DNA of 64,000 bases, taken from Spongisporangium articulatum (GTDB lineage: Bacteria > Actinomycetota > Actinomycetes > Actinomycetales > Kineosporiaceae). The position numbers were made by a program, and so were the translations under genes. The stretch is from assembly GCF_044465595.1 (NCBI RefSeq), contig NZ_JBITLV010000009.1, forward strand, positions 43,145 to 107,144, in the 5' to 3' direction. The notes beneath the pieces were generated by a model. It was not told the origin of the DNA, searched no databases, and saw only the letters and a list, made by a program, of their open reading frames with translations. Positions 42,649 through 51,465 of this stretch are shown here, piece by piece (position 1 is the first letter of the stretch; each line of letters starts with the position of its first letter).

Positions 42649-43725
42649 GTGAAACTCGGGTTGCAGCTGGGCTACTGGGGCGCCGCGCCGCCCGCCGACG
42701 CCCCCGCCCTGATCGCCGCCGCGAACGACGCGGGGTTCAGCGCGGTCAGCACCGCCGAGTCGTGGGGTTCCGACGCCTTCACCCCGCTGGCCTGGTGGGG
42801 CGCCCTGGCCCCCGACCTGCGGTTGACGACGTCCGTCGTCCAGCTCGCCGCCCGCACCCCTGCGGCCTGCGCGATGCACGCCCTCACCCTCGACCACCTC
42901 TCGGGCGGGCGGTTCACCCTGGGGCTGGGCGTCTCCGGGCCGCAGGTGGTGGAGGGCTGGTACGGCCAGCCGTTCGAGAAGCCGCTGGCCCGCACCCGGG
43001 AGTACGTCCGGATCGTGCGCGACGTGCTGGCCCGCGCGGAGCCGGTGCGCAACGAGGGCCCGCACCTGCCGCTGCCCTACCAGGGCCCGGGCAGCACGGG
43101 GCTGGGCAAGCCGTTGCGCTCGATCACCCACCCGCTGCGCGCCGACCTGCCGATCTGGCTGGGGGCCGAGGGACCGCGGAACGTGGCGCTGGCCGGTGAG
43201 ATCGCCGACGGCTGGATCGCCGTGTTCCACTCGCTGCGCCTGGCCGGGCTCTACGAGGAGTGGCTCGGCGAGGGACTGGCCCGGCCCGGGGCCCGGCGCA
43301 CGCGCGCGGACTTCGAGGTGGTGGCCAACTGCCAGGTGACGGTCACGGAGTCGGACGACGAGCGCCGGGCCGCCGTGGAGTTCCTGAAGCACGTGCAGGC
43401 GCACTACATCGGCGGGATGGGCGCCCGCGACGTGAACTTCCACGCGAACCTGTTCCGGCGCATGGGTTTCGACGCGGCCGTCGACGAGATCACCGCACGG
43501 TTCAGGGCCGGCGACCGGGCCGGGGCGGCCGGGGCCGTGCCCGACGAGCTGGTGGACGAGATCGCCGTCATCGGCGACGAGGCCCACGTGCGCGCGGGGA
43601 TCGCCGCCCGCGAGGCGGCCGGGGTCTCGATGCTGCTGGTCGGCTGTCGCACGGTGGAGCAGATCGAGGCGCTGGGTCGGATCGTCGGCAGCGCTTCCCC
43701 CGCGACGGGCTTGTCAAGAAACTGA
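42649..43725 (+). CDS. LLM-class F420-dependent oxidoreductase, Rv3520c-like
   Basis: 358 residues of the luciferase-like TIM barrel: LGLQLGYWGAAPPADAPALI, FSAVSTAESWGSDAFTPLAW, GGRFTLGLGVSGPQVVEGWY and LPIWLGAEGPRNVALAGEIA. Rv3520c has the same type and neighbours ltp3/ltp4/Rv3521 in M. tuberculosis. The cofactor is probably F420, as usual for this group. The substrate is unknown; a reduction or oxidation of a branched side-chain intermediate is a guess from context. GTG start with GGGAGG upstream. Its stop codon lies inside the operator of the next gene. Confidence 0.87.
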   Translation: MKLGLQLGYWGAAPPADAPALIAAANDAGFSAVSTAESWGSDAFTPLAWWGALAPDLRLTTSVVQLAARTPAACAMHALTLDHLSGGRFTLGLGVSGPQVVEGWYGQPFEKPLARTREYVRIVRDVLARAEPVRNEGPHLPLPYQGPGSTGLGKPLRSITHPLRADLPIWLGAEGPRNVALAGEIADGWIAVFHSLRLAGLYEEWLGEGLARPGARRTRADFEVVANCQVTVTESDDERRAAVEFLKHVQAHYIGGMGARDVNFHANLFRRMGFDAAVDEITARFRAGDRAGAAGAVPDELVDEIAVIGDEAHVRAGIAAREAAGVSMLLVGCRTVEQIEALGRIVGSASPATGLSRN

Positions 43726-43736
43726 AACGCGTTCTA
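43723..43736 (+). promoter_or_regulatory. KstR operator fused to a -10 element before the fadD gene
   Basis: TGAAACGCGTTCTA matches TnnAACnnGTTnnA. Its first three bases are the stop codon of the preceding gene. The last TA begins a -10 hexamer TACCTT, and the ATG at 43748 follows 7 bases after it, which implies a leaderless mRNA. Confidence 0.8.
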
Positions 43737-43747
43737 CCTTGACTGCC

Positions 43748-45298
43748 ATGCGTGCACACGGACTGTGGACCATCGCCGCCGATGAGCCCGACCGCACCGC
43801 CGTCGTGGCGCCGGACGGCTCCCGCCTCAGCTACGGGGAACTCGCCGCGCGGGCCGACCGCTACGGCCGTGGCCTGCAGGCCCTCGGCCTCGAACCCGGT
43901 GATGTGGTGGCCGTGCTGCTGCCCAACGGCACGGAGATGCTGAGCCTGTTCTTCGCCACCTGGCAGACCGGGCTCTACATCGTGCCGGTCAACTGGCACC
44001 TGATCGGGCCGGAAGTGGCCTACCTGCTGGAGAACTCGGGCGCCAAGGCGTTCGTGGCCGACGAGCGGTTCGCGGCCACGGCCGTCGCGGCCGCCGACGA
44101 GGCGGGGCTGCCCGCCACCGCCCGGTTCGCGGTCGGCGACATCGACGGGTTCGCACCGCTGGGCGAACTCGGCGCCGGGGAACCGGCCGGCCGGCCCGAC
44201 GTCCTGACCACCGGCGCGCCGATGGTCTACACCTCGGGGACGACGGGCCGCCCCAAAGGCGTGAAGCGCCCGCTGACCGGAGACGACCCGAACGTGCCCC
44301 CGGCCGCCGGTGCCTGGTTCCTCGGCATCTTCGGGATCGGCCCGTTCGACGACCACGTCCACGTCTGCTGCTCGCCGCTCTACCACACGGCCGTGCTCAA
44401 CTTCGCCACGCTGTCGATCCAGCTGGGGCACAAGACCGTGCTGATGGACGCGTTCGACGCCGAGGAACTGCTGCGGCTGATCGAGACCGAGCGGGTCACC
44501 TACAGCCACATGGTGCCGACCCAGTTCAAGCGCCTGCTGTCGCTGCCCGACGACGTCCGGGCCCGGTACGACGTGTCGTCGTTGCGCGCGATGATCCACG
44601 GGGCGGCCCCGTGCCCGCCCGAGGTGAAGCGCCGGATGATCGAGTGGTGGGGCCCGGTGGTCATCGACTACTACGCGGCCACCGAGGGCGGCGGCACGAT
44701 GATCACCGCCCAGGAGTGGCTCGAGCGGCCCGGTTCCGTCGGCCGGCCCTGGCCCGGGTCGACCATCCGGGTCCTGGGCGACGGCGGCGCCGAGCTGCCG
44801 GTCGGCGAACAGGGTCTGATCTACATGCAGATGGGCACCTCCGACTTCGAGTACCACCACGACGCGGAGAAGACCCGTAGCGCCCGGGTGGGAAGGCTTT
44901 TCACACTCGGCGACATCGGCTACCTGGACGAGGACGGCTACCTGTACCTGTGCGACCGCAAGGCCGACATGATCATCACCGGCGGGGTGAACGTCTACCC
45001 CGCCGAGATCGAGAACGAGCTGGCCGCGCATCCCGAGGTGGCCGACGTCGCCGTGTTCGGCATCCCGCACCCGGAGTGGGGCGAGGAGATCAAGGCCGTG
45101 GTGAAGCCCGCGGCCGGTGTGGTGGCCGACGACGACCTGCGGGAGCGGCTGCTCGCGCACGTCCGGTCGCGGTTGGCCCGGTTCAAGGTGCCGCGCAGCG
45201 TCGACTTCGTCGACGAGTTGCCACGCGACGACAACGGGAAGCTCTACAAGCGCAAGCTGCGCGACCCCTACTGGGCCGACCAGGCCCGCGCCATCTGA
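43748..45298 (+). CDS. Acyl-CoA ligase of the steroid regulon (FadD17-like or bile-acid ligase type)
   Basis: 516 residues of the adenylate-forming family: PMVYTSGTTGRPKGVKRPLT, CCSPLYHTAVLNFATL, VVIDYYAATEGGGTMITAQE, GDIGYLDEDGYLYLCDRKAD, MIITGGVNVYPAEIENELAA and the C-terminal LPRDDNGKLYKRKLRD with catalytic Lys. It differs from both FadD19-like proteins and FadD3 here. A KstR site directly before it puts it in the sterol regulon; it probably activates a shortened side-chain acid (C24 or C22), but the chain length cannot be read. It ends one base before a long inverted repeat. Confidence 0.86.
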   Translation: MRAHGLWTIAADEPDRTAVVAPDGSRLSYGELAARADRYGRGLQALGLEPGDVVAVLLPNGTEMLSLFFATWQTGLYIVPVNWHLIGPEVAYLLENSGAKAFVADERFAATAVAAADEAGLPATARFAVGDIDGFAPLGELGAGEPAGRPDVLTTGAPMVYTSGTTGRPKGVKRPLTGDDPNVPPAAGAWFLGIFGIGPFDDHVHVCCSPLYHTAVLNFATLSIQLGHKTVLMDAFDAEELLRLIETERVTYSHMVPTQFKRLLSLPDDVRARYDVSSLRAMIHGAAPCPPEVKRRMIEWWGPVVIDYYAATEGGGTMITAQEWLERPGSVGRPWPGSTIRVLGDGGAELPVGEQGLIYMQMGTSDFEYHHDAEKTRSARVGRLFTLGDIGYLDEDGYLYLCDRKADMIITGGVNVYPAEIENELAAHPEVADVAVFGIPHPEWGEEIKAVVKPAAGVVADDDLRERLLAHVRSRLARFKVPRSVDFVDELPRDDNGKLYKRKLRDPYWADQARAI

Positions 45299-45299
45299 C

Positions 45300-45371
45300 G
45301 CTCATGCTGTCGGTATGTACATCGGAGGGGCGGTCAGGGGCCCCTTCGATGTACATACCGACAGCATGAGC
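45300..45371. terminator. Long inverted repeat, probable bidirectional terminator
   Basis: Left arm 45300-45324 and right arm 45347-45371 are perfect reverse complements (25 bases). The stem continues inward with one G-U pair and six more pairs to an 8-base loop (45332-45339), a 32-pair stem. It fills the gap between the convergent fadD and echA19 stop codons, starting 1 base after one and ending 2 bases before the other. No T-run follows on either side. Confidence 0.75.
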
Positions 45372-45373
45372 GA

Positions 45374-46189
45374 TCACTTCCCCACGAAGTCGGGACGACG
45401 CTTCTCGGCGAAGGCGCGGGGGCCCTCCTTCGCGTCCTGGCTGGTGAAGACCTCCATGCCGATGCCGGCCTCGATGCCGAAGGCCTCCTCCTCGGGCAGC
45501 CCCTCGGTGACCCGCAGCGTCCGCAGGATGGCCTGGACGGCGACCGGTCCGTTGGCGGCGATGAGCTCGGCCAGCTCCAACGCCTTCGTCAGCGCCTGGC
45601 CGTCGTCGACGACGTGGCCGACGAGGCCGATCGACAGCGCCTCCTCGGCGCTCACCTGACGCCCCGTCAGCAGCAGCTCGGCGGCCACGGTGTACGGGAT
45701 CTGGCGCACCAACCGGACCGCCGACCCCCCGAGCGGGAACAAACCCCAGCGGGCCTCCGCGACCCCGAACCGGGCGCTGCGGGCCGCGACCCGGATGTCC
45801 GTGGCCTGCAGGATCTCCGTCCCGCCGGCGATGGCCGGCCCCTCGACCGCGGCGATCAGCGGCTTCGTCAGACGGCGCCCCTTCAGCAGCGCGTCGATCC
45901 GGCTCAGGTCCCAACCGCCGCCCGCGAACAAGTCGCCCGGATGCTGCGCCGTCATCGCCTTCAGGTCGGCCCCGGCGCAGAACGCGCCCCCCGCCCCGGT
46001 GAGGATCGCGACCCGGATCTGCGGATCGTCGTCCACCCGGTCCCAGGCCTCACGCATGATCTGCATCATCGGCCCGCTGAGGGCGTTGCGGGCCTGCGGG
46101 CGGTTCATCGTCACGATCAGCACGTGGCCGCGTTGCTCGACGAGGCAGTGCGGGGCTTCGGGCTGAGCTTCGGGCTGGGCTTCCGACAT
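45374..46189 (-). CDS. echA19: Steroid enoyl-CoA hydratase (EchA19)
   Basis: 271 residues. Nearly the whole sequence follows Rv3516 as I recall it: RGHVLIVTMNRPQARNALSG, RIDALLKGRRLTKPLIAAVE, GPAIAGGTEILQATDIRVAA, GGSAVRLVRQIPYTVAAELL, LTKALELAELIAANGP and KEGPRAFAEKRRPDF. EchA19 hydrates unsaturated steroid CoA esters such as the C24 choldienoyl-CoA during the second side-chain cycle. It diverges from fadD19, as in M. tuberculosis where fadD19 and echA19 are adjacent. The N-terminus has a repeated SEAQPEAQPEAP extension. Confidence 0.94.
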   Translation of the reverse strand: MSEAQPEAQPEAPHCLVEQRGHVLIVTMNRPQARNALSGPMMQIMREAWDRVDDDPQIRVAILTGAGGAFCAGADLKAMTAQHPGDLFAGGGWDLSRIDALLKGRRLTKPLIAAVEGPAIAGGTEILQATDIRVAARSARFGVAEARWGLFPLGGSAVRLVRQIPYTVAAELLLTGRQVSAEEALSIGLVGHVVDDGQALTKALELAELIAANGPVAVQAILRTLRVTEGLPEEEAFGIEAGIGMEVFTSQDAKEGPRAFAEKRRPDFVGK

Positions 46190-46256
46190 CGGTGACCACC
46201 TCGTCGCGAGTCAGGGACGACGGAGAACTGCTCCGCCGCAGGCATTGTCCTGGAAC

Positions 46257-46270
46257 AGTAACATGTTCTA
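46257..46270. promoter_or_regulatory. KstR operator between echA19 and fadD19
   Basis: AGTAACATGTTCTA keeps the core AACATGTT; only the first base departs from TnnAACnnGTTnnA. The final TA starts TACTTT, a -10 hexamer, and the fadD19 ATG at 46281 follows 6 bases later. echA19 starts 67 bases to the left, so both genes may respond. Confidence 0.75.
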
Positions 46271-46280
46271 CTTTGGCGGC

Positions 46281-47933
46281 ATGGTCCTCAATGTGGCAGA
46301 CCTCTTCGAACACGCCGTCGACACGGCGCCCGACCGCACCGCCCTGGTCTGCGGTCCGCGTCGCCTCACCTTCGCCGAACTTGAAGCGCGTTCCAACCGG
46401 CTGGCGCACCACCTCGCCGCCCAGGGCATCGGCACGGGTGACCACGTCGCGATCTACTCCACGAACTCGACGGAGGTCGTGGAGACGATGCTCGCGCTGT
46501 ACAAGCTGCGGGCCGTCGCGATCAACGTGAACTTCCGCTACACCGAGAGCGAGCTGCTCTACATCCTCGACAACGCCGACGTGGTGGGGCTTCTGCACCA
46601 GCGGGGCACCTCGGCGCGCGTCGCGGCGGTGCTCCCCAAGGCGCCGAAGGTCCGGCACGTGCTGGTCGTCGAGGACGGCACCGCCGACGACGGCACGGCG
46701 GCCGGCTACGGCGCGGTCGAGTACGAGTCGGCGCTCGCAGGGCAGTCCCCGGAGCGCGATTTCGGCCCGCGCGACCCCGGCGACCGCTACCTGCTCTACA
46801 CGGGCGGAACGACGGGCCGGCCCAAGGGCGTGATGTGGCGCCACGAGGACGTGTGGCGCGTGCTCGGCGGCGGCACCGACTTCGTCACGGGCGAGCCGCT
46901 GACCGACGAGTGGCAGCAGGCCCGCGACGGCAACAACGGCCCACTGGTGCGGATGTGCCCGGCCCCGCTGATGCACGGGCAGGCCCAGTGGGCGATGTTC
47001 GGCTCGCTGCTGGCCACCCACACGGTCGTCCTGATGCCCAAGTTCGACGCACGCGAGCTGTGGGAGACCGTGCAGGCCGAGAAGGTGCAGGTGATCGCCC
47101 TCATCGGTGACGCGATGGCCCGGCCGATGATCGAGGTCTACCAGGAGGGCGACTACGACGCCTCGAGCGTGGTGGCCATCTCGAACACGGCGGCCCTGAT
47201 CTCCCCCGCGGTGAAGCAGGCCTTCATCGAGACCTTCCCGAACACGTTCCTCACCGACGCGATCGGCTCGTCCGAGACCGGGTTCAACGGCATCGGGATG
47301 ATCGCCGACACCAGCGACGACGCCCGCGGCCCGCGGGTCAAGGGGCATGCGGCGCTGATCATCGTGGACGAGGAGAACCGGCCTCTGCAGCCGGGTTCCG
47401 GCACGATCGGGCGGCTGGCCCGGGGCGGCAACCTGCCGCTGGGCTACTACAAGGACCCGGAGAAGACCGCCCGGCTGTTCATCGAGGTCGACGGGCAGCG
47501 GTACACCGTGCCCGGCGACCTGGCGGTGTACGAGGACGACGGCACGATCACGCTCCTGGGCCGCGGCGACCAGTGCATCAACACGGCCGGCGAGAAGGTC
47601 TTTCCCGAGGAGGTCGAGGGCATCGTCAAGTCGCACCCGGGGGTGTTCGACGCCCTCGTGGTCGGCGTCCCGGACGAGCGGCTGGGCGCCCGGGTCGGCG
47701 CCCTCGTGCAGTGGCGGGAGGAGGCCGAACCCGACCTCGACTCGCTCATCGCCTTCGCCCGGGAACACCTGGCCGGGTACAAGATCCCGCGCTCCTACTG
47801 GTACGTCGACGAGATCGTGCGCACCCCGGCGGGCAAGCCCGACTACGGGACCGCACGTACGTACGCCGCCGAGCACCCGACGTCCGCCGAGGTCGCCGTC
47901 ACCGCCGGCACCGTCGGCGCGAAGGGCGCCTGA
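46281..47933 (+). CDS. fadD19: Steroid side-chain CoA ligase (FadD19)
   Basis: 550 residues. VLNVADLFEHAVDTAPDRTA matches the start of Rv3515c, followed by INVNFRYTESELLYILDNAD, LLYTGGTTGRPKGVMWRHED, TDAIGSSETGFNGIGMIAD, RGGNLPLGYYKDPEKTARLF and the C-terminal TPAGKPDYGTARTYAAEHP. FadD19 activates long (C26) side-chain acids and in Rhodococcus is required for C-24 branched sterols. The ATG at 46281 was chosen because the operator and -10 lie immediately upstream, implying a leaderless mRNA; the longer frame upstream would run through the operator. Confidence 0.94.
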   Translation: MVLNVADLFEHAVDTAPDRTALVCGPRRLTFAELEARSNRLAHHLAAQGIGTGDHVAIYSTNSTEVVETMLALYKLRAVAINVNFRYTESELLYILDNADVVGLLHQRGTSARVAAVLPKAPKVRHVLVVEDGTADDGTAAGYGAVEYESALAGQSPERDFGPRDPGDRYLLYTGGTTGRPKGVMWRHEDVWRVLGGGTDFVTGEPLTDEWQQARDGNNGPLVRMCPAPLMHGQAQWAMFGSLLATHTVVLMPKFDARELWETVQAEKVQVIALIGDAMARPMIEVYQEGDYDASSVVAISNTAALISPAVKQAFIETFPNTFLTDAIGSSETGFNGIGMIADTSDDARGPRVKGHAALIIVDEENRPLQPGSGTIGRLARGGNLPLGYYKDPEKTARLFIEVDGQRYTVPGDLAVYEDDGTITLLGRGDQCINTAGEKVFPEEVEGIVKSHPGVFDALVVGVPDERLGARVGALVQWREEAEPDLDSLIAFAREHLAGYKIPRSYWYVDEIVRTPAGKPDYGTARTYAAEHPTSAEVAVTAGTVGAKGA

Positions 47934-49051
47934 TGGCCACCGCGACCGGTCAGGGCGACATCCGGGACCGCCTCGGGATCGAGCACCCGATCGTCGGCTT
48001 CACGCCCTCGGAGCACGTGGCCGCGGCGATCAGCCGGGCCGGTGGGTTGGGGGTGCTGGGCTGCGTCCGGTTCAACGACGCCGAGGAGCTCGACGCCACG
48101 CTCGACTGGCTCGACGCGAACACCGACGGCAAGCCCTACGGCGTCGACGTCGTGATGCCGATGAACGCCCCCACCGAGGGGTCGGCGATCGACCTGTCGA
48201 CGCTGATCCCGCAGGAGCACCGCGATTTCGTCGACCGCACCCTCGAGGAGCTCGGCGTCCCGGCGCTGCCCGGCGGGGTGGCCGAGGGTGCCGGGGTGCT
48301 CGGCTGGCTGCATTCCGTGGCCCGGGCCCAGGTCGACGTCGCGCTGCGGCACCGCCCCGCCCTGATCGCCAACGCCCTGGGCTCCCCGCCCAAGGACGTG
48401 ATCGACGAGGCGCACGCGGCCGGCGTCCCGGTGGCGGCGCTCGCCGGGCGCGTCGTGCACGCGCAGCGGCAGGTCGACGACGGCGTCGACATCGTCGTCG
48501 CCCAGGGCCACGAGGCCGGTGGGCACACCGGCGAGATCACCAGCATGGTGCTGCTGCCCGAGGTCGTCGACGCGGTGGGCGACCGGGCCCTGGTGCTCGG
48601 CGCGGGTGGGATCGGCTGCGGGCGGCAGGTCGCGGCGGCGCTCGCGCTCGGGGCGAGCGGCGTCTGGATGGGCTCCGCCTGGCTGCTGGCCGAGGAGTAC
48701 GGCAAGGGCTTCCCCGGCTCGGCCGCGATGCAGGACGCCCTGCTGCACGCCTCGTCGTCCGACACGGTGCGCTCACGGATCTACAGCGGCAAGCCCGCCC
48801 GTCTGCTGCGCAGCCGGTGGAGCGAGGCGTGGGCCGCCCCGGACGCGCCCGAACCGCTGCCGATGCCGTTGCAGAACCTCCTGGTCGCCGAGGCCCACCT
48901 GCGCATCTCGGCCGCCGAGGACCCGGGTGTGATCGCCATGCCCGCCGGGCAGATCATCGGCCGGTTCGACCGGATCCGGCCCGTCGCCGACATGATGGCC
49001 GACCTCGTCGAGGAGACCCGCACGGCCATCGCCCGCCTGGCCGCCTTCTGA
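47933..49051 (+). CDS. Nitronate monooxygenase-like FMN protein
   Basis: 372 residues. An FMN TIM barrel of the 2-nitropropane dioxygenase group: HPIVGFTPSEHVAAAISRAG, QGHEAGGHTGEITSMVLL, LGAGGIGCGRQVAAALALGA and GVWMGSAWLLAEE. It belongs to the same broad family as IpdC but is a distinct branch (residues such as YGVDVVMPMNAPTEGSAID near 65-83). It starts within the fadD19 stop (TGATG), so it is translated with it. A steroid-CoA double-bond reaction is plausible by analogy with IpdC; the true substrate is unknown. It ends inside a long inverted repeat. Confidence 0.82.
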   Translation: MATATGQGDIRDRLGIEHPIVGFTPSEHVAAAISRAGGLGVLGCVRFNDAEELDATLDWLDANTDGKPYGVDVVMPMNAPTEGSAIDLSTLIPQEHRDFVDRTLEELGVPALPGGVAEGAGVLGWLHSVARAQVDVALRHRPALIANALGSPPKDVIDEAHAAGVPVAALAGRVVHAQRQVDDGVDIVVAQGHEAGGHTGEITSMVLLPEVVDAVGDRALVLGAGGIGCGRQVAAALALGASGVWMGSAWLLAEEYGKGFPGSAAMQDALLHASSSDTVRSRIYSGKPARLLRSRWSEAWAAPDAPEPLPMPLQNLLVAEAHLRISAAEDPGVIAMPAGQIIGRFDRIRPVADMMADLVEETRTAIARLAAF

Positions 49052-49139
49052 AGTTGATCATGCAGAAACCTCGCGCTTCGGCTCGGTGAGGGCCTCACTC
49101 ACCAGAACTGAAGCGCGAGGTTTCTGCATGATCAACTTC
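49050..49139. terminator. Second long inverted repeat, probable bidirectional terminator
   Basis: Arms 49050-49079 and 49110-49139 are perfect 30-base reverse complements with a 30-base loop. The loop itself can form a small hairpin (GGTGAG with CTCACC). The arms overlap the stop codons of both convergent genes, NMO-like and chsE5. No T-run follows, so it would work through stem strength, or it may be a dispersed palindrome. Confidence 0.7.
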
Positions 49140-50214
49140 TGGTGAGGGCAGCGCCGAGGGCGCGCAGGCGCTGCGTGGCGCCGCCCAGCTCGAACTCCAG
49201 CCGCTTGGCCGTCGCGAAGTAGCGGTGTGCCGGGTGGTCCAGGTCGAGGCCGGTCCCGCCGTGCACGTGCACGCAGGTGTGCGCGACCCGGTGCCCGGCC
49301 TCGGTGGCCCAGTAGGCGGCGGTGTCCACGGCGGTCAACACCTCGGGCGTCACCGTCTCACCCGCCGCCGTGAAGACCCGGAGCGCCTCAGCCGTCGTGA
49401 GCTCCGCGGCGCGGGCGTCGATCAGCGCGTCGGCCAGCCGTTGCGACACGGCCTGGAACGCCCCGATCGGGCGGCCGAACTGCTGCCGCTCCCGCGCGTA
49501 GCCGGCCGTCGAACGCACGGCCGCGGCCAGCACCCCGACCTGCTCGGCGCAGGCCGCCAACGCCTGGCGGACCAGCACTTCCGCGAGAACGGTCGCCCCG
49601 TCGGCCTCGTCACCCACGACGTGGTCGGCGTCGACGTGCGCCCCGGCCAGCTCCACCCAGGCCGCGGGCAGCACGCCGTCCACCAGGTCCTGGGGTTCGA
49701 CCCGGACGCCGGGCAGGTCGGTCGGGACGGCGAGCACGAGCGGCCCGGCCGGTCCGGTCGCCGGGACGAACAGGACGTCGGCACTCGGCCCAGCGCACAC
49801 CATGGTCTTGGAACCGGTCAGCTCCCAACCGGTTCCGGCCGGCACCGCCCGGGTCACCGGGGTCGCGGGGACGGCGCCGTCGGGCTCGCGCCAGGCCGTC
49901 GCCAGCCGGAGGGCGCCGCGCAGCGCGGGTTCCAGCCACGTCCGTCGTTGCTGTGCCGTGCCGTGCCGCGCCAGGGTCTCGGCCGCGACAGCGACGGCAT
50001 CCCGGTAGGGCGTCGCGACCACGTGCGCGCCCAGAACCCGCAGCACGGCCGCGTGCCCGGCGACGCCCAGCCCGCTGCCCCCGGCGTCCTCCGGCAGGGC
50101 CGCGGCCAGCACGCCGGCCGAGGCGAGCCCGGCCCACACGGCGTCCGGGCCGGACGGGGCCGAACCGTCGAGGACGACGCCGGTCAGGTCGGCGAGCTCG
50201 CTCACCTCGCTCAT
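49132..50214 (-). CDS. chsE5: Acyl-CoA dehydrogenase subunit ChsE5 (FadE27)
   Basis: 360 residues. Diverged N-terminal half (VLAAALPEDAGGSGLGVAGH) and conserved C-terminal half (YARERQQFGRPIGAFQAVSQ, CVHVHGGTGLDLDHPAHRYF), the mark of the partner subunit in the heterotetrameric enzymes. It directly follows the FadE26-type gene (ATGA overlap), as fadE27 follows fadE26. ChsE4-ChsE5 dehydrogenates the full-length (C26/27) side-chain CoA ester, the first beta-oxidation step. Its stop lies within the right arm of the inverted repeat. Confidence 0.9.
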   Translation of the reverse strand: MSEVSELADLTGVVLDGSAPSGPDAVWAGLASAGVLAAALPEDAGGSGLGVAGHAAVLRVLGAHVVATPYRDAVAVAAETLARHGTAQQRRTWLEPALRGALRLATAWREPDGAVPATPVTRAVPAGTGWELTGSKTMVCAGPSADVLFVPATGPAGPLVLAVPTDLPGVRVEPQDLVDGVLPAAWVELAGAHVDADHVVGDEADGATVLAEVLVRQALAACAEQVGVLAAAVRSTAGYARERQQFGRPIGAFQAVSQRLADALIDARAAELTTAEALRVFTAAGETVTPEVLTAVDTAAYWATEAGHRVAHTCVHVHGGTGLDLDHPAHRYFATAKRLEFELGGATQRLRALGAALTRS

Positions 50215-51446
50215 CGGGCACCCACCGGCAGCCGCAGCGCGGTGGCCGCGACGATGTCGCGCTGCACCTCGTTGGTGCCGCCGCCGAAGGTCAGCACCAG
50301 CGCCGTGCGGTGCGTGCGTTCGACCCGGCCCTGCAGCACTTCCCCCGGTGACCCGCGCCGCACCGGACCGGCCGCCCCGAGCACCTCCATCAGCAGCCGG
50401 CAGACCCGCGGGGCCAGCTCCGTGCCGTACACCTTGTTCATGGACGCCTCCGCCGGCCCCAGCGCCTCGCCGCGGTCGGCCCGCTGCGCCACGTCCTCGT
50501 TCAGCAGCCGCAGCACCTCGACCTCCGCGCGGGCCCGGGCCAGGTGGACCTGTACCCACTCGGCGTCGGCGACCCGTGCACCACTCGAGGTACGCGTGCC
50601 CACGGCCCACGCGCGCACGTCGTCCAGCAACTGCTCCAGCGGCGCGGAGGGGGTGAGCGCGACGCGCTCGTGGTTGAGCTGGTTGGTGATCAAGGCCCAG
50701 CCCTGGTTCTCACTCCCGACCAGGGCGGTCAGCGGGACGCGGACGTCCTGGTAGTAGGTGGCGCTGGTCGTCAGACCGGGCAGGGTGCGCACCGGCGTCC
50801 ACGAGAAGCCCTGCGCGGTGGTCGGTATCACCAACATGGAGAGGCCGCGATGCTTGGCTGCGGCCTGGTCCGTGCGGCAGGCCAGCCACACGTAGTCGGC
50901 GTACTGGATGAGGCTGGTCCACATCTTCTGCCCGTTGACGACGTACTCGTCGCCGTCCCGGTCGGCCCTTGTGCGCAACGAGGCGAGGTCGGTGCCGGCG
51001 CCGGGTTCGGAGTAGCCGATCGCGAAGTGGACGCGGCCCTCGGCGATGCGGGGCAACAGTTCTCGCTGCTGCGCGTTGCCGAACCGCATGATCGTCGGCC
51101 CGATCGTGTTCAGGGTCAGGAACGGCACCGGGGCCCCGGCCCGGGCCGCCTCGTCGCTGAAGATCAGCGCCTCGACCGCGCCCTTGCCCTGCCCACCGTG
51201 CTCGACGGGCCAGTTGAGCACCAGCCAGCCGTCGGCCCCCATCTGCCGGACCGTGTCCCGGTAGGCCTCGCCGTCACCGTAGTCGCCGTCGGTGTCGGAC
51301 GTCGGGCGCAGCGCCTCGCGCCGCTCCGGCGTCATCAGCCCGGCGAAGTACTCGCGCAGCTGCCGGGTCAGCTTCTCCTGCTCCGGCGTGCGGGTTGCTC
51401 CCACGGCGAGTGCCACGGCGTCCTCCAGCCCGGCCGGCGTCGTCAC
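50211..51446 (-). CDS. chsE4: Acyl-CoA dehydrogenase subunit ChsE4 (FadE26)
   Basis: 411 residues, close to Rv3504 as I recall it: REYFAGLMTPERREALRP, LVLNWPVEHGGQGKGAVEAL, IFSDEAARAGAPVPFLTLNT, HFAIGYSEPGAGTDLASLRT, YVVNGQKMWTSLIQYADYVW, TNQLNHERVALTPSAP and TFGGGTNEVQRDIVAATAL. It forms the ChsE4-ChsE5 dehydrogenase for the intact side chain. The GTG at 51446 lies 19 bases from a perfect KstR palindrome shared with the divergent SDR gene. Confidence 0.94.
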   Translation of the reverse strand: MTTPAGLEDAVALAVGATRTPEQEKLTRQLREYFAGLMTPERREALRPTSDTDGDYGDGEAYRDTVRQMGADGWLVLNWPVEHGGQGKGAVEALIFSDEAARAGAPVPFLTLNTIGPTIMRFGNAQQRELLPRIAEGRVHFAIGYSEPGAGTDLASLRTRADRDGDEYVVNGQKMWTSLIQYADYVWLACRTDQAAAKHRGLSMLVIPTTAQGFSWTPVRTLPGLTTSATYYQDVRVPLTALVGSENQGWALITNQLNHERVALTPSAPLEQLLDDVRAWAVGTRTSSGARVADAEWVQVHLARARAEVEVLRLLNEDVAQRADRGEALGPAEASMNKVYGTELAPRVCRLLMEVLGAAGPVRRGSPGEVLQGRVERTHRTALVLTFGGGTNEVQRDIVAATALRLPVGAR

Positions 51447-51465
51447 CGGCCCTGGTCAGCGATTC

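Noticed and set aside
45300..49139. The two long palindromes considered as terminal repeats of one mobile element
   Set aside because: Their arm sequences are unrelated to each other and the interval holds ordinary sterol genes without a transposase.
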